64,000 nt of DNA. Origin: Acanthornis magna (lineage: Eukaryota > Chordata > Aves > Passeriformes > Acanthizidae). Shown here piece by piece: positions 50,856 to 63,714 of the stretch. A program made the translations under genes and the position numbers. The stretch lies in assembly GCA_036785705.1 (NCBI GenBank), contig JAWUZG010000332.1, forward strand, positions 1,984,001 to 2,048,000, given 5' to 3'. How positions within the stretch are numbered: position 1 is the stretch's first letter; each line of letters begins with the position of its first letter. The notes beneath the pieces are model-generated. The model was not told the DNA's origin. It worked only from the letters and a program-made list of their open reading frames with translations, and searched no databases.

Positions 50856-53800
50856 CATTTCCTGCCCCACCCAGTCCAGACAGGCTCTGACAGAGCAGGG
50901 TGTGCAGGAGCTGCTCCTCAGCTGCTGCTCTGCACAGAGCCTGGACATGTAGCACACAGGGTTGTCAAAACTTCCTGGCCCTGTAAGAGCTCTTAGGACA
51001 TGTTTATTTAATGTCTTTTTCCCTTCTCTTCTGCTGACTCTTTTCTTGCCCCCATGTCTCGAAGAAGTAGAGTTGTCTGACTGATTTCAGAATGCTCATG
51101 TTTTCTCCTCTGCCATGATTTCACAGACCAACTTCAGTGTCAAAAACTTTTGTTCCTTGGTCTGTGGTTTTGCTGAAATTCGTTTATCATACTATGGCTC
51201 TACCTGCCCGGAACCTTTTCTGACCAAGGGATTCCACCAATCCACACTTGTGGTAAAGTAGCAATTTCAGACATCGGTTTTGATTGCTTCACATCATTGG
51301 AACAATCTGTTAGCAATTTTTGCAAAGTGGCAGATGTTTATCAAGAGGTTTTAGCCAAATTGTAGTCTTGGCATTTAACCCCTCTCTAGTCTCCTGTGAC
51401 TTTAGTTGGGTAAAATATTGTCATCCTCTTTTCTCATTTTTAAATTTTTCTTTACTATTACCACTGTCATTATTATTAATAAGCATTGCACTTGAGAGGA
51501 GCTTTTTTTCTTTCTTTTCATAGTCCTAAACACGACTTAGTCCTGTGGCCATCTCAGACATTCTGAAGGAAGAAACAGTATATAATACAATTATGACAGC
51601 TCCTTTTCTAGCTCAAATAGGAAATGGAATCTAGTCTCTCATTCCTCAATTAATGCCGTATTTTTGTGGCTTTTTACTTGAGTGTCTTTGCATTGCTGGA
51701 CTCAGAAAAATCAACCCATGGCCTTGAGACAAACGAGGCACATGAAGCTGGTGCTGGTGTGAGCAGCTGGGTGAGGCTGTGCTGTCAGAAATGTGAACAG
51801 GGAGGGGTGGGCAGGGCAGTGCCGCTCACTCTGCCCCTGACACTGGGAGCAGGCAGCATCGCTGAAAGGCATTACAGCTCCTGCCTTCTGTTTGTTCTGG
51901 TAATGTGGGAACACTTCAGCGTTTGGTATCTGCCAGGATGATTACACAGCCTCTTCAGGCTGGGAATTCGATTGCCTTGCCCGTGCTGGTGAGGGAAGAG
52001 CAGTGCATATTTAAAGTGGCAGCCCAGGGCACGGCTGCGGTGCGGTGCTGCTGTGGGAGCTGGGCACAGGCTGGCAGGCAGGAGAGCAGCACAGGCCCAG
52101 CACATGAGCAGTGATGGTGCTTCCTATGTCACTAATTGTAAGTGATTAGACAGATGTATTTAATACTTTTTAAAGGGAAAAAAACCCCCATAGCCTTGTT
52201 CTGAGAGTCTCTTCAAGCCCACATAATAGAGAATGGAGTTTTAACATCTTGGTGGGGATTAAGTCTCTGCAAGAAGTTAGTAATGCTATTTAGAGATGAC
52301 AACACTTGGTCTTTTCCACCTAGACAAAGTTTTCGGTGGGCTCTTTCCTTCCCACTGTGCCACAGAGTGGCTTTCTAGCTTGCAGTACATTTTTTCCTTG
52401 GTAAATGCAGTAGCAGTGAAGTATTTGCTGCAGTGCTGTGCAGAGGATTGGTGGCCAGCAGCAGCTCGGTGGGTGCCCTGTCACGCTGGTGCTGCTCGGT
52501 TAATTCCCTGCTCTCCAGGCAGGGCTGTGGCTGTGGGGATGGAGCTGCTCTGGGGCAGCACACCCAGCACGGGTGGGAGCTGGTGCCAAAGCAGCCCTGC
52601 TCTTCCCACGCTGGGCTGGCGTGGGCAGCTCCCTCTGCCCTGCACTCAGAGCCCTCCATCCTTGGGCAGTGCTGGCAGCATCCCCTGGGGCTCGGCTTCC
52701 CCTCAGCTCTGCCACATGAGGGCTAAGGGGGGGATTTTGCCAGGCACCCCCATGGCACCGAGGCTGTGGGATCAGCCCCTGGGGACAGTCACATCAGGCT
52801 TTGTACTTTGAGAAGTTCCCAGTGAGAGAGGCCCATCATTCTCATCGCTGAAATCATCTTGTATCGATTTCTGTTTTACCATGTGTGACTGGGGGGTTAC
52901 AGTTGGTTTTTAGTTGTTTGTTGTCTTTTTTTTTTGCCCTTCACACACAAAATCTCTATTTAAAGAATTGTATAAGATTTGCTGGGTTAATGTTGGCTCA
53001 GGTACTGAGTGAAACTGTGTGAGAGCTTTCATACACCACTTTATTATAATCTATATTTTATTCATTAACTCATGGTTTCATCTGATTAAGAGTATTTTAC
53101 TTGTAGTAGCTGAAGGTAATGTCTCTGGTACCTTGAAAAGTCAGGAAACTTCAACTTCCTATCTGGATGGTTTGTGACTTTCTTTTTTTAGTCCAATAAC
53201 AACCAATAAAGAATTCAAACGAAATCTCACTGGCTGTGAAAGAAATGCCAGTCATGTAGTATTGCAGCTTGCAGTACCCTGGAGGCAGACAAATCCTTGT
53301 TTCTGTCTTGTACTTACTTGTATCTTGCCTGCTTTTAAAAAGAGAAATAACCCATTGAAAAGCCTGATTCAGTGCAACATGGACATTGCATTAGATTTGC
53401 TTTTCTTCACTCTAGAATTATGCAACATTCCTCTTACTTTTACCATATATTCTACACAAATTATTTTTACCTGTTCTCCATGTTGGGAAACAGATGGTCC
53501 AGGTAGTAAATAACTGCCTTCCCAGGAGCTATGAAATTGAATTCTCCCAGGTAGCTCCTCCAGAAACCTTGTATTTACTGGTATATGTCAGTGAGCCTTC
53601 ATGTTAATGATGCTTATATATCAGTGTTTATTTCCATCATTTGATTATTACTTGGTTCAGCTGAAAAGTAAAACTGTTTTTAGTTATTATGTTCATGCTT
53701 TCTTTGGGCCAAAGGGGTTATGTTGTAAGTAATTTTTTGGGGAAAAAATGCTGAAAATCCATTGAAGAACATTGTAGTAAGATAGAACTGTTTTTTTTTT

Positions 53801-55148
53801 AGACAAAAATACTATATTTTTTGTTGATCCTGCTGTTGAACTGAAAAAAAATCTAGATTGGTGTGCACTGTGCATTATGGTGAGTTGTCCTAAGGCAGTA
53901 GTATAAGATGGAATAAGAAAAAAAATTCAGAAGTTGAAAAAAGTTAGTGCTGCTGGGAAGAGATGATAATAGTGCCTCAGAAACAGAGAAATTACGTGAT
54001 GCTGAAAGCCACGTTCAATATATTTAGTTTCATTAGTAGTTCAGCTGCCAAATTTCTCGGTGGTGCAACTTGACCTTACAGACTCTTCAAATAACAGAAA
54101 GATTCAAAATCGTTACTCTGCTGATAGACCATTCCTTCTCTTAAAGATCTGCAGCACCTAGAAGGCTGATTTATTAAAAAGCTCCATTTCCTATTAGATC
54201 TTCTCTCTGACACAATTACTTTAGTGATTTATTTTGAGAGACTCTTTCTGGCATAAATTTTTTAGGAGGTAGGGTTTAACAAAAAAAAGAGTCTTTTGGA
54301 CAATGTGTAATACATTCTATGACGTTTCTGAAATAATCAAGACACTGCAGTGCATTAAACCAGCCATGGGTGGCATTCCTTTTGCCCCTGGAACCCAAAT
54401 GTGTTCCAGCTCACTGGGTGATGCCAGATCCAAGTGCTGCTGTTACAGCTTCAGGGATGGCTTCTATTGCACCTGACTGCAGCCCCACAATGAACTGGAA
54501 ATTATGGCACAGTTATTCGTATGTCACTGTGAAAATTTTCAGGCTCCCCCGCAGACCATCCAGAGAAGCAGCAGTTTTCAAGCTGTAATTTTATCAGGAA
54601 AATGTCACCAGGTTCCACTGCTGCCCTAAATATTTCTGTTCAGAAATTTCTGTCTGTTGTTCAGAAAAATCTGTCTTCAGTTTCTCTTTGGTGTGATTTC
54701 CAGCGCTTCAAATTGTGTGAGCTTAGGGAAGAATTTGTCTGAGTCTCTAGACAGGGTCCAGTTCTTTCCCATTCTCTAGAATCAAGTTTAGAGAACAACA
54801 TTCACCTTTCAGCACTAAAATGTTCCGTGGTAACGATGACAGTAATAATGAACTTCATTGCTTAGAAATATATATCCCTGCTCTTCTTTTTAGTTCTTCT
54901 TACATCAGTGTCTTCTTCAAACAGTAGTCATGTACCTGAGCTGAGGAAGATAAATACACCCTTAAAGTCTCTGAAACATGTTTTATATTTATATGAGTAT
55001 TGGAAAACTAAATTAAAAGATTGATTGAAAAAGATGTGAGATGCACTGATTTGGTTTCAATTAGAAAGAAGAAAACTCCAACTTCTCTGTAACTCATCTT
55101 TACAATAGGAAAAATTTGAAATAGTGTGCCTACCTTTTCATGTGTATC

Positions 55149-55150
55149 AT

Positions 55151-55183
<33 letters not shown>
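55149..55183. repeat. (AC)n-(AT)n microsatellite
   Basis: About nine AC units run into seven AT units. A classic avian polymorphic repeat type. Confidence 0.95.
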
Positions 55184-57525
55184 AAGTACCACAGGACACT
55201 GAGTCTGCATAAAGCACTCTTATTGAAGTGATGTGTTTTGCCATTGACCAGACATTATTTTATGCAGCCCGTGCACCTCATGCAGTGCGATAATGAATAT
55301 TTAACTGATGTATTTCAACAAATATAATTAGTACATGGTGTCTCAGATAATACTGTTTTGTAGGGCAGAGAGTTTGAGCCCTTTTGCAGGTGACCCTCAT
55401 TGAGAGGTGTTTGTATGACTGTAATCCCTTGGCTTTGACTCCTGTTGGAGGCTCCTACTTTGCCTTAGCTTGCCTGACTGTGCACACTGGATATTGTGGG
55501 AAAGCAATGGGGTATTTTTTGTTTGGGTTCTTTGGTGTTTATTTTTTTGCCACAGCAACATTTAATTTTCTGCTGTAATACTGTGCTGGGGACATGGCTG
55601 CAATGCACTGGCAGACACTGATAAGTGACTTACCGTTTCATATCACACATTTACTGAAATTTCAGTTTGAAATGTACAGTCTGGGATGACAGCCAGTCAT
55701 TCAACCTATTCTTGCCTCAAAGAGTGTAAAAAACACACAGACAAAAGAAGGAACACCTGGCAAATGTCTCGGGTTTAAAACAACAAGAGAGAGAGGTAAT
55801 GGTATCCACGGTTAGGAGTGAGATAACTTGCTTCTTTACAGCATGTGTTGAAAACATTTTCAGAACACTGAGATGCCTTTTAGCTCCAGCCTTGCACAAA
55901 ATAATGCAGAGAATGAAGCAAACAAACAGAGCCGAAGCAGACCCAGCACAAGCCCCAGTCTGTGCTGCTGGGCAGGAGCTCTCTCCTGCAGTCCCAGGCT
56001 GGCGACAGCAGCTCCTGTGACACTGGAATGTTCCTCACCCTTCCAAGGCTTGCTTTTCTCCCTGACTCAGAGTGATGTGAGCTGCCTTTGAAGATGAATT
56101 TAGCTTGGAAGGTGGCCCTGTGGTTCTGTGAAACACCCGTTACTCATTGTGATGGCAGATGATGTGGTTTCCTTGAGCAAACAGTGTGGCAGAGGTATTT
56201 GAATAAAGAGCTAGCAGTGCTGCAGAATGGCTTTCTCATGCTGGCTGACAAGGGCTGTCTGTGGGCTTTTTAATTATTTTCTTTCAATGCATCAGCTTCG
56301 GTTTTTGGGGAGTTTTTTGTTCAGTATTTGTATTGTTTAAAGCATAAGAAAACAGTTGTGTCATTGTTCATTTCAGAAGAATAATACATGTTTGGGTTTT
56401 TCTTTTAGTTCTTTTGTGAAAAGGAATGATGAGGAGGTGTTTATGTCTCTTTAGCATTTAATAATGTCACAGAGGATAATTCAGCACAACTCAGATACAA
56501 TCTCCATTACTTTTTTGAGGTAGTACTGACAAAGAACTGGGATGCAGGGAAGCGATTGCTTTGCTTAGATTAGGGATGCTGCCTTTTCTGCTTTGTATTT
56601 CCTCTCTGAGGTGGGAGATAAACTTGTTCTCCTCGGATCGTGTGTGGCTTGGATTTAGTACGTGTGTTAAGTGAGTGTACCAAAGCCTTGGAAGAGCTAT
56701 GAAAACAATTTGACCATGTTAAAGCAGATCTGAAGCTTCACTTTGTATTTTAGTCAACGTTTGAACTGCAAAAACAGCCCAGAAGGGATGTTTGGAAGCA
56801 TGTGCTCAGGAGCACTTGGCCATCACTGATGTACCTGTAACGCTGTTACCTCTGTGCTAGCCTCATTTGTTTAAATGTTTCCCCAGATAAAAGAATGAAC
56901 TGAGCAAAATTTTTTTTTTTCTTTTTTATTTCGGTTCTGATTAAACCCAAATAAGTCAATTGGATGGCTTATGATTGCTTCGAGGCTACATAGATGAGAC
57001 TTTGTATTCTCAGATTACTTAATTACAATACAATTTACCCTCACTCAGCTTCTAATTTGAAATGAGTGCTGCTGATGTTCTTGACTGCAGTAAGATCTCT
57101 CGAAGAATCACATGTTGATTATGTGGACACCAGGCCGTGGTTTTTTGAAAATGCTCAGCACAATCAATGTGTACTAAAATTGATTGGAATTAGATATGTT
57201 GTCTGTTTGTGAATTTAAATGAGAAATTTAAAAAATTAAAAAGCCAAAGTGTGGAGAGTACCAGTATTTCAGATTTCCAGGTCTCTGATTTTCATTATGG
57301 TTTTAAGAGACTTCTTGAATCCTAAATGTTTGAGCTTGTATAGCATATCCTGATGAAATGACTAACTCAGCTAACAATTGAGAAAAGGCATAATTTCCTC
57401 AGCATTCTCCCCCAGACCAATACTGGCTACTGCTATATCAAAAATAAAATCTATTTCCCAATGTAAAAAACCAGATGTACTCCATCAAGACACTCATTGT
57501 GCTTAAGTTTCCAAATCAAAAGCAG

Positions 57526-57590
57526 TTTCCGAGGGGCCGCAGAGCGTGTCGTGCCGTGGGGCCATTCCCTTCGGATCCTTTATTACGGGA
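57526..57590. promoter_or_regulatory. Small CpG cluster, candidate regulatory element
   Basis: Seven CpG in about 65 bp (TTCCGAG, GCCGC, AGCGTGTCGTGCCGTGG, TTCGG, TACGGG) within CpG-poor intron, 2.8 kb before exon B. The following 250 bp are of mixed, non-repetitive composition of the kind seen in conserved intronic enhancers. No transcript signal is visible. Confidence 0.3.
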
Positions 57591-58892
57591 CAAGTGATTT
57601 ACCTCTCTCAACTCCAGAGCTCAGCACATTTGCAGGTACTGCTGGTGAAGTTTTAATTTAGGCAAAGATGCTCATAAAGAAGTGCTCAGATGTTCAGATG
57701 TGAATCCAATTTTATATCCCCGGCAAGTTCAATAGTGTTGGGCTCTTGCTTTTGATTCATTTAAGCAGGTTTCTGAAGAAGCAGCGTATTAAGCTGTTAT
57801 CTCTCTCAAATATACATGAGTGTGTGCATGCTCCCTAGTTACTGCTTTATATATATATAAGCTTTTGTATGTTTTAATATAAACTATATAATAACTATAT
57901 AATGTTAGTATTGGTATTTGGGGTTTTTTCTATATTAAATGCTACATTTGTCTCGCACCAGATTTCAGAGGTTTTGCAGCTGCAGTGTGTGTTCAGTTAC
58001 CTCTGCACAGCTCATTTCACACAGCATCTTATATTTACTGTGTGGGAACTGAATCTTGAGGCAGATTAAATAATTTGTTTTAACTTGATTTCAGCTCTTG
58101 CTTCCTTAATCTTACAGAAATGCTGTTCATTCTTATTGATGTGCACTTGGCTCACTTTTAAAAACAGCCTCTGTGATATTATGGTGACAAGATTCAGAGT
58201 CTTTATTTAAGTGGTGCTACTGTGGCTCTCAGAGCAAAACTGTTTTGTTTATGTGGGTATGACTTTTTCCTACTTATCCTTGGGAAGGAAAAGCTGCATC
58301 TAAGGTAAGTTGAGAAAACATGAAGCACATGAATCTTTTGAAGTAACTATTAACACAAGGGCACTTATTTGTATTTTATCACTCATAAATATTCACTTAT
58401 TGAAATCCAAGCCTGCTTTGTTTAAAGTCAGAACACAGACTAGGAGAGTAATTCCACTTAAGCTTCTGTGCACGTGGATATTGTCCAAACACATTTTCTT
58501 CCTGCTGTGTCTTGCTCTGTGGAATGGCACAGGACCTAGTATAGATTGGAGATTTGATGTTCTTGGAGGTCCAAACGGGGCTTTAAACATAAAACTTTAT
58601 TGGCTAAACAGTCTGTTTCACACTTATCTAAGACATAGCCAAGGATAGTGAGGAGAGCTGCACATACGATGGCCTTAAAATTTAGGATGTGCTCATGAAA
58701 GGTGACTTTGTTTTTAAAGCAGTCGACATTACCACAGGGTGCACATTTGGGCAACAGACATTCAAAAAAGATAAAGAAACTGCTGTGTAGATAAAGGCAA
58801 CATGTGGAGGACGCAGAATTTATTAGAACTCATTTCTTAAAGTTTCTTGCCAGAGGACAAGTAGGGCTTGCCTTGTGTAAGTCCCAGTAAAC

Positions 58893-58920
58893 CTGTCTGT
58901 CTGTCTGTATTTCTGTCTGT
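58893..58920. repeat. (CTGT)n microsatellite, interrupted
   Basis: Four CTGT units, ATTT, then two more CTGT units. Confidence 0.9.
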
Positions 58921-60391
58921 CCTTCATAGCCTGTACTTCCCCCAAGCCCACAGAAACACTAAGAAAATTAATGACCTCTCTCCAAGCCCCTGTTCTCATT
59001 CTGTTCCTTGTTTGTGTTGCTGTTAGGAAGAGGCACTTTCCCTGCTTGTCCCTGGGGCAGGCAGGCAGGCAGCTCTCGAGGTGCCATGCCACTGAAGTAT
59101 CCTGGTGCTCTGGGGTTTGGGTTTGGGGTGCTGTTCTGTGTGTTGGATTTTTTTGTTGCTGTTATTTTGTGCTTTTTATAACTATTGGCCTTAATTAACT
59201 TACAGTCATTACTCAGTTCAGCAGCTTTTCTAGACTTCGTTGTTTCATATGACAAAGATCAATCTTGCTGCAAATGGTTTCCCCCTTGTAATGTTTTCTT
59301 TTATTATTTGATTCATTAAGTACAGAATTTGCTTCAGTTTCTAAAAACAAACATGCATCATTAGAATTATCATTTCTCTAGTATTACTGATTAATGTTGA
59401 CTAGAAAACTACAGCTTGATACAATGTCGAAAGCATGCAGTTCATAATAGTGTTTGTTTTCTTTATTCTCTTTTCCTGTTTTTATTAGACATAAATTATT
59501 GCAATGTGTGGCATTGCACATGAACTTATTTTCCAGTCTGCATTTATGTTTAGAAAAGTGACAATGTTAGAACGACACCTGCTTATCCTGTTTTCTTTTC
59601 ATGTGCCTTTATTTTAATCCACTTGCCTTAATGATTAGAAAAAATTATTTTTCATTATCAATGCAAACATGTCAGTACTCAATGAGAAAAATATATATCC
59701 CTCTTTATCACTAGAAAATATCATCTGTCATTTTTCAATGAAACAGACTGAAAGAGTTGTGTAGTTTTCAGATCCTGCTATGTGTTTGTGGCATTACTAA
59801 ATAGAAAAATACAGGCCAAATCCTGATCACATGGAATAACATGAAAGATACCATCACTGCATTGTTGCTCTCTTTTCATATTTGGAGTTTAATCTTCTTG
59901 TGCTGGCACAAATCCTGTTCATTTGAGGCTGATTGGTAAAATAACAGTGAATGAAAGAAGATTGATTTCTTTGATTAAGTTTTATAGAAGCCTAAAGACC
60001 ATATTCTCAAAAGCTATTTTTAATCCATTAAGGTTCATCGGCTCAAAGTCCCTGCTAGAAACGGGGTGGGGGGAGTTCCTCTGGGTAGATGTAGGGAATG
60101 GTCAAGCCAGGCTGCTGTCCTGGCTGCTCCACTGAGAGACTTCCTCCAGGGAGAATCCATAAAGTATTTTTAAATTTAACAACAGTCTTTGTCCACATGC
60201 CAGCTGTGCAGGCTGGAATCACTGTTTTATGCAGCTGATCTCAAATAATCACTGATCTGATTTGCCCACAGTTTGATGCCCACAGGTCCGAGAGGCACAG
60301 TCTCTTTTCCCAGGCAGTGGCCCCTCGAAAATGCCGAGGAGAGCAGTGCCATCACACACATTTGTGATTTATTTTTTCTTTTCTGTTTTAG

Positions 60392-60626
60392 GCCCTCCGA
60401 ATCATCACAGCCAGTCAACGCTGAGGCCACCTCTCCCCCCTCCTCACAACCATTCCCTGTCCCATCATCATTCCTCCGCCAACTCCCTCAACAGGAACTC
60501 GCTCACCAACCGGCGGAACCAGATCCACGCGCCCGCGCCCGCACCCAACGACCTGGCCACCACCCCCGAGTCCGTGCAGCTCCAGGACAGCTGGGTGCTC
60601 AACAGCAACGTCCCGCTCGAGACCAG
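60392..60626 (+). CDS. TENM2: TENM2 (teneurin-2) cytoplasmic-domain exon B, 235 bp
   Basis: Coding exon of teneurin-2 that directly follows exon A in the mature message. It encodes the membrane-near half of the intracellular domain: a split Gly, [20 protein letters not shown], a His/Ser-rich [11 protein letters not shown], the family-conserved [12 protein letters not shown], an Ala-Pro run ([10 protein letters not shown]), then the strongly conserved [20 protein letters not shown] and ET plus a split Arg. The PPLPPP segment carries PxxP cores of the kind SH3 adaptors bind in teneurin tails (family knowledge; binding here is inferred). The acceptor is a long T-rich tract ending TTTTAG at 60391. 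The donor is ACCAG/GTGGGT at 60627. Phase 1 in, phase 2 out. The second half is far richer in CpG and GC3 than the flanking introns, as expected for a constrained exon. The transmembrane segment should lie in the next exons, beyond the window. Confidence 0.97.
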
Positions 60627-61177
60627 GTGGGTGCCTGGGTGGGCGCCCTGGGGGATGCTGCTCTAAAGCGCACTGAGAAAACTCTTGGTTTGTTGGGAGA
60701 TGGGGATTGGCATCCTTGGTGTCGGCAGTGTTTTTCTGGCACGGTGTGGGGAGTGAGTGGCATTAGAGCACCCAGCAGCCCCAGTTTGCTTTGCACTGGA
60801 AGGCAGACAGTGAATAACTCTGCTCACATCCCATTTTAAAGCCTTTTATTCACTTGGACCTTCCCTGCATACACAACTCATGCGATTAGTACAGCATATT
60901 TATATCACAGGCTCAGGGACAACTTGCTTAGAATTCATATTGACTGTGCTGCTGAAAAATTATTCATTTTGCCTTTCCTGAAGCAACAAACAGAGGCTCA
61001 CTTGACATTATGCATTTTGGGAGACTTTGAGAAACAATCCGAGATTCGAGACTGACAGTACTATAATTTTAATTTATCCCTCATCCAGCATGCAAGTTCA
61101 TTTTAAACTCTTCTGTACGTGTTAACAGCTTGATGCCTGTGGGGCAAACAGCAGCATATAAATGAAAAGGTGCAGAG

Positions 61178-61193
61178 AAATAAATAAATAAAT
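61178..61193. repeat. (AAAT)n microsatellite
   Basis: Three to four AAAT units in AAATAAATAAATAAATG. Confidence 0.8.
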
Positions 61194-62386
61194 GCCTGAC
61201 ATGCTGCTGGTCTAAATATTCTGGTTTGTTGTCATTTGGGGTATGGAATGTCAAACATATTTAACTTGCACTTTAAATAGCAGAGTTGGCAGAGCTGATC
61301 TCTCAGAATTTAAAATTAGCCATTGTGGTGCTGAATAAAGTGCTTGGAATAGCAGGGCGGTGTTGCTTGCCCAGATAGTGATAAATGCAGCGAGCAGGTG
61401 GAGGAGTTGGGCTGCAGGGAGCCCTGGCTCTTGCCAGGATTTCAGCTGCTGGTGTGCCACAGCTCCTGGGATGTTCCATTTGGGTTGCAGCCTCCCGGGA
61501 CTTCAGTGCCGCTCTGGATCACACCCCGAGTAGCCACGTGTGGTGTGGCTACAGCACCCTGCAGCCCAGCCCAGGCCCTCCTGGGTTTGGTTAAAGGCTG
61601 TCTGTCTGCTCTGGAGCCCTGTGAGGAGCTATGGTGCCTGGGTTGGGGTGAATCAGTGAATCAGTTACAGCTCCATGGGGAGCAGTTGAGACTGGAAAGG
61701 GCAGGGAGTCTGTGCCAGGCTGGGATGTGCACAAGGGGCTGCCCTCACACTGTCCTACTCTGCTAAAATGGGTGCCATGAAGAACTGGGGTGCTGAAAAA
61801 CAAATGCAGCCAAGATGACCAAAAAAGGAGAGGGATTCTTGCTTGCTTACTGAAGGAAAATGGGGGGAAAAGAAGTGATGCTCAACTCTGAACTGCTGCT
61901 TCTGTGAGAATCTCTGCTATTTTATAGAAGTTAATCTGGAATCCTGAATTTGTTAAATTTGTTATTTTTTGCTAAGAATTTCAAGATAGAGATATTGGTC
62001 CTGCTCAGCCCAGGTTTGTTCTTGCTGTGTGGCTCATTGCCCAGGATTAGAACATACTTTTAAAGCTGGTGTGGAGTGCCCACCTGCTGTGCCTGGTCTG
62101 CCTTCTTCCATATGCAATTGTTCTAGGGTACAACAATACCTGAAATGTGTCATTTCTGAAGGCCCAAGGTTGTCTCAGTTTACCAATCACTTTACCTGGA
62201 GGGAATTCCTTTCACAAAAGGTTTCTTTGCCATAATACTGGCACCCCTGCGCCACAGCAGTGGGCATTTGTCTGGCTGGGCTTTTTTACTGTCTGATTTT
62301 GTACCTATTGCCAGCCAGAGGTGACTGTGAATTCCCTTACTGACTTTGATTCTTCTCTTTTTCCTTACCATGAAACCTCTGGGAGA

Positions 62387-62408
62387 GTGTATATATATAT
62401 ATATACAC
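62387..62408. repeat. Perfect 22-bp AT-core palindrome
   Basis: GTGT, seven AT units and ACAC read the same on both strands, so the DNA can form a cruciform. Most likely a simple repeat with symmetrical flanks. Confidence 0.85.
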
Positions 62409-63599
62409 ATGTTGATGACAAAAGGTTACTTTGTGAATACTGTTATTTTTGGAGGTTGCAGGATGCCCGACAGTTAATTGGAGCTTTTTGGAAGACAGGT
62501 TTGTCACAGGCAAGCATTAAGCTATTAGAAAATGTCCTGGCAGAATTGCTATGTTCCAAGACTATTCCAGAGCTGCTTCAGGATCGATTTTAGTTCTTTT
62601 CTGAAATTACACACCTGACAGGGCTTGATGACAAGTTTCATCACAAGAATATTAACTCAGAAGATGACTGAAATTGATGCTTGTAAAATCATTGAGACTT
62701 TCAGAATTAGCCTGTAATTCTTTCACTTTGAAACTGGTGTTTCATCTACATTCATACCAATAGCCACAAAACTAAAAAAAAAAGGCATCTTTTTGGTAAC
62801 TTTTTACTTCAGCTTTTACTTTATAGCTTTAGCTTGTTGCAAAACATTGACCCCTCTCATACCTCCTCTTCACAGTGCACTACTCTAATTTTTTTATCTT
62901 ATTATCTGTTTATTAATCTCCGTAGTCGAGTGCTCAGGAGGCAAAGCCAGCACTGACAGCACCTGCTTTATCGAGACAGGATTTCATAACTTTTAGTTTT
63001 CATCTTTCAGTTACTTTCAGTAGATTCTGCTCTCAACTGAAAGTGATGTGCTAGTGGTCACATTACTGATTATGAAACAAAAAGTGGTACCTGAGTTGTC
63101 TGAAAGGAATGCTTTGTGTCAGCACTACAAAACTCAGATCACAATTTAGATTCCAGTTGTCTCTTTATCTAACAGTACCAAGCACTGAAATCATTGAATA
63201 ATACAACACATGTCTGCATGTTGCTTTTTTTTTTCCTGGTAAGAATACTTTACCCTTCCCTTTGTTCCTTTGCTGCCTTAGGCAGTTTGAGCTAAATTCA
63301 GACTGTTTGGAGACATCGCATTTTCCAGATACATCCTTTCTCTCTCTCTCATTTCAATATTGATTGGGAGTTGTTCATTGCATTTGTTTTATTTTCTTTG
63401 CAATGTAAAGGAAGCTTTTACTACTTGCATGTGTTTTCATGTGCCCTTTTCAGGGAACTGTTCCCCAATCTTTGTGAATCCTTTGTGGTGCTGTATTTTT
63501 TACACAGTTGTGTTTAGCTGAATTGCAGCAGCTCGTTGCTTCTAGTGGAGTTAGGAGTTTGCAAAATGCCCACGCAGAGTTCCCAGCTGTACTTTTTTA

Positions 63600-63714
63600 G
63601 AATCATAGAATGGTTTGGGTTGGAAGGAGCTTTAGGGATTATCACGAGTGGGACACCTTCCACTAGATGAAGTTGCTCAAAGCCCTGACTAACCTGACCT
63701 GGAACACTTCCAGT
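63600..63714 (-). mobile_element. CR1 LINE fragment, 3' end, truncated
   Basis: Read on the + strand it begins AATCATAGAATGGTTTGGGT, then TGGAAGG, and later holds GGGACACCTTCCACTAGA, AGTTGCTCAAAGCCC and ACCTGGAACACTTCCAG. These are the landmark words of the 3' end of avian CR1 retroposons in reverse complement, so the element lies on the minus strand, with its terminal ATTCT-type octamer at 63600-63612. Against the CR1 consensus as I remember it, a segment of some tens of bases is missing between GGGATTATC and GGGACACC. It is heavily 5'-truncated, as nearly all CR1 copies are, and carries no coding sequence. It supports an avian or other sauropsid source. Confidence 0.88.

Larger units (their letters stand above)
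14052..60391 (+). other. TENM2: TENM2 large intron between exons A and B (46.3 kb, phase 1)
   Basis: The whole interval between the two recognised exons, bounded by GTAAGA and TTTTAG. No further teneurin exon is visible in it. The longest open frames inside it fall in GC-rich patches and resemble no protein I know. Contents listed separately include microsatellites, a 45-T run, a 25-bp minisatellite, two minus-strand LINE relics, a possible LTR tail, CpG clusters and a candidate alternative first exon. Very long introns in the 5' part of teneurin genes are usual for the family. Confidence 0.9.
50856..60391. other. Intron stretch leading to exon B
   Basis: GC-rich islets at 51720-52110, 52430-52760 and 55930-56020; microsatellites at 55149 and 58893; a small CpG cluster at 57526. 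Otherwise AT-rich intron with no supported exon until the acceptor at 60391. Confidence 0.55.

Noticed and set aside
52296..52811. 171-codon plus-strand open frame
   Set aside because: Caused by a stop-poor GC-rich islet; several other frames are equally open and no family is recognisable.
60273..60839. 188-codon plus-strand open frame, the longest in the window
   Set aside because: It overlaps exon B in a different frame. The teneurin reading there is certain and this frame is its shadow.
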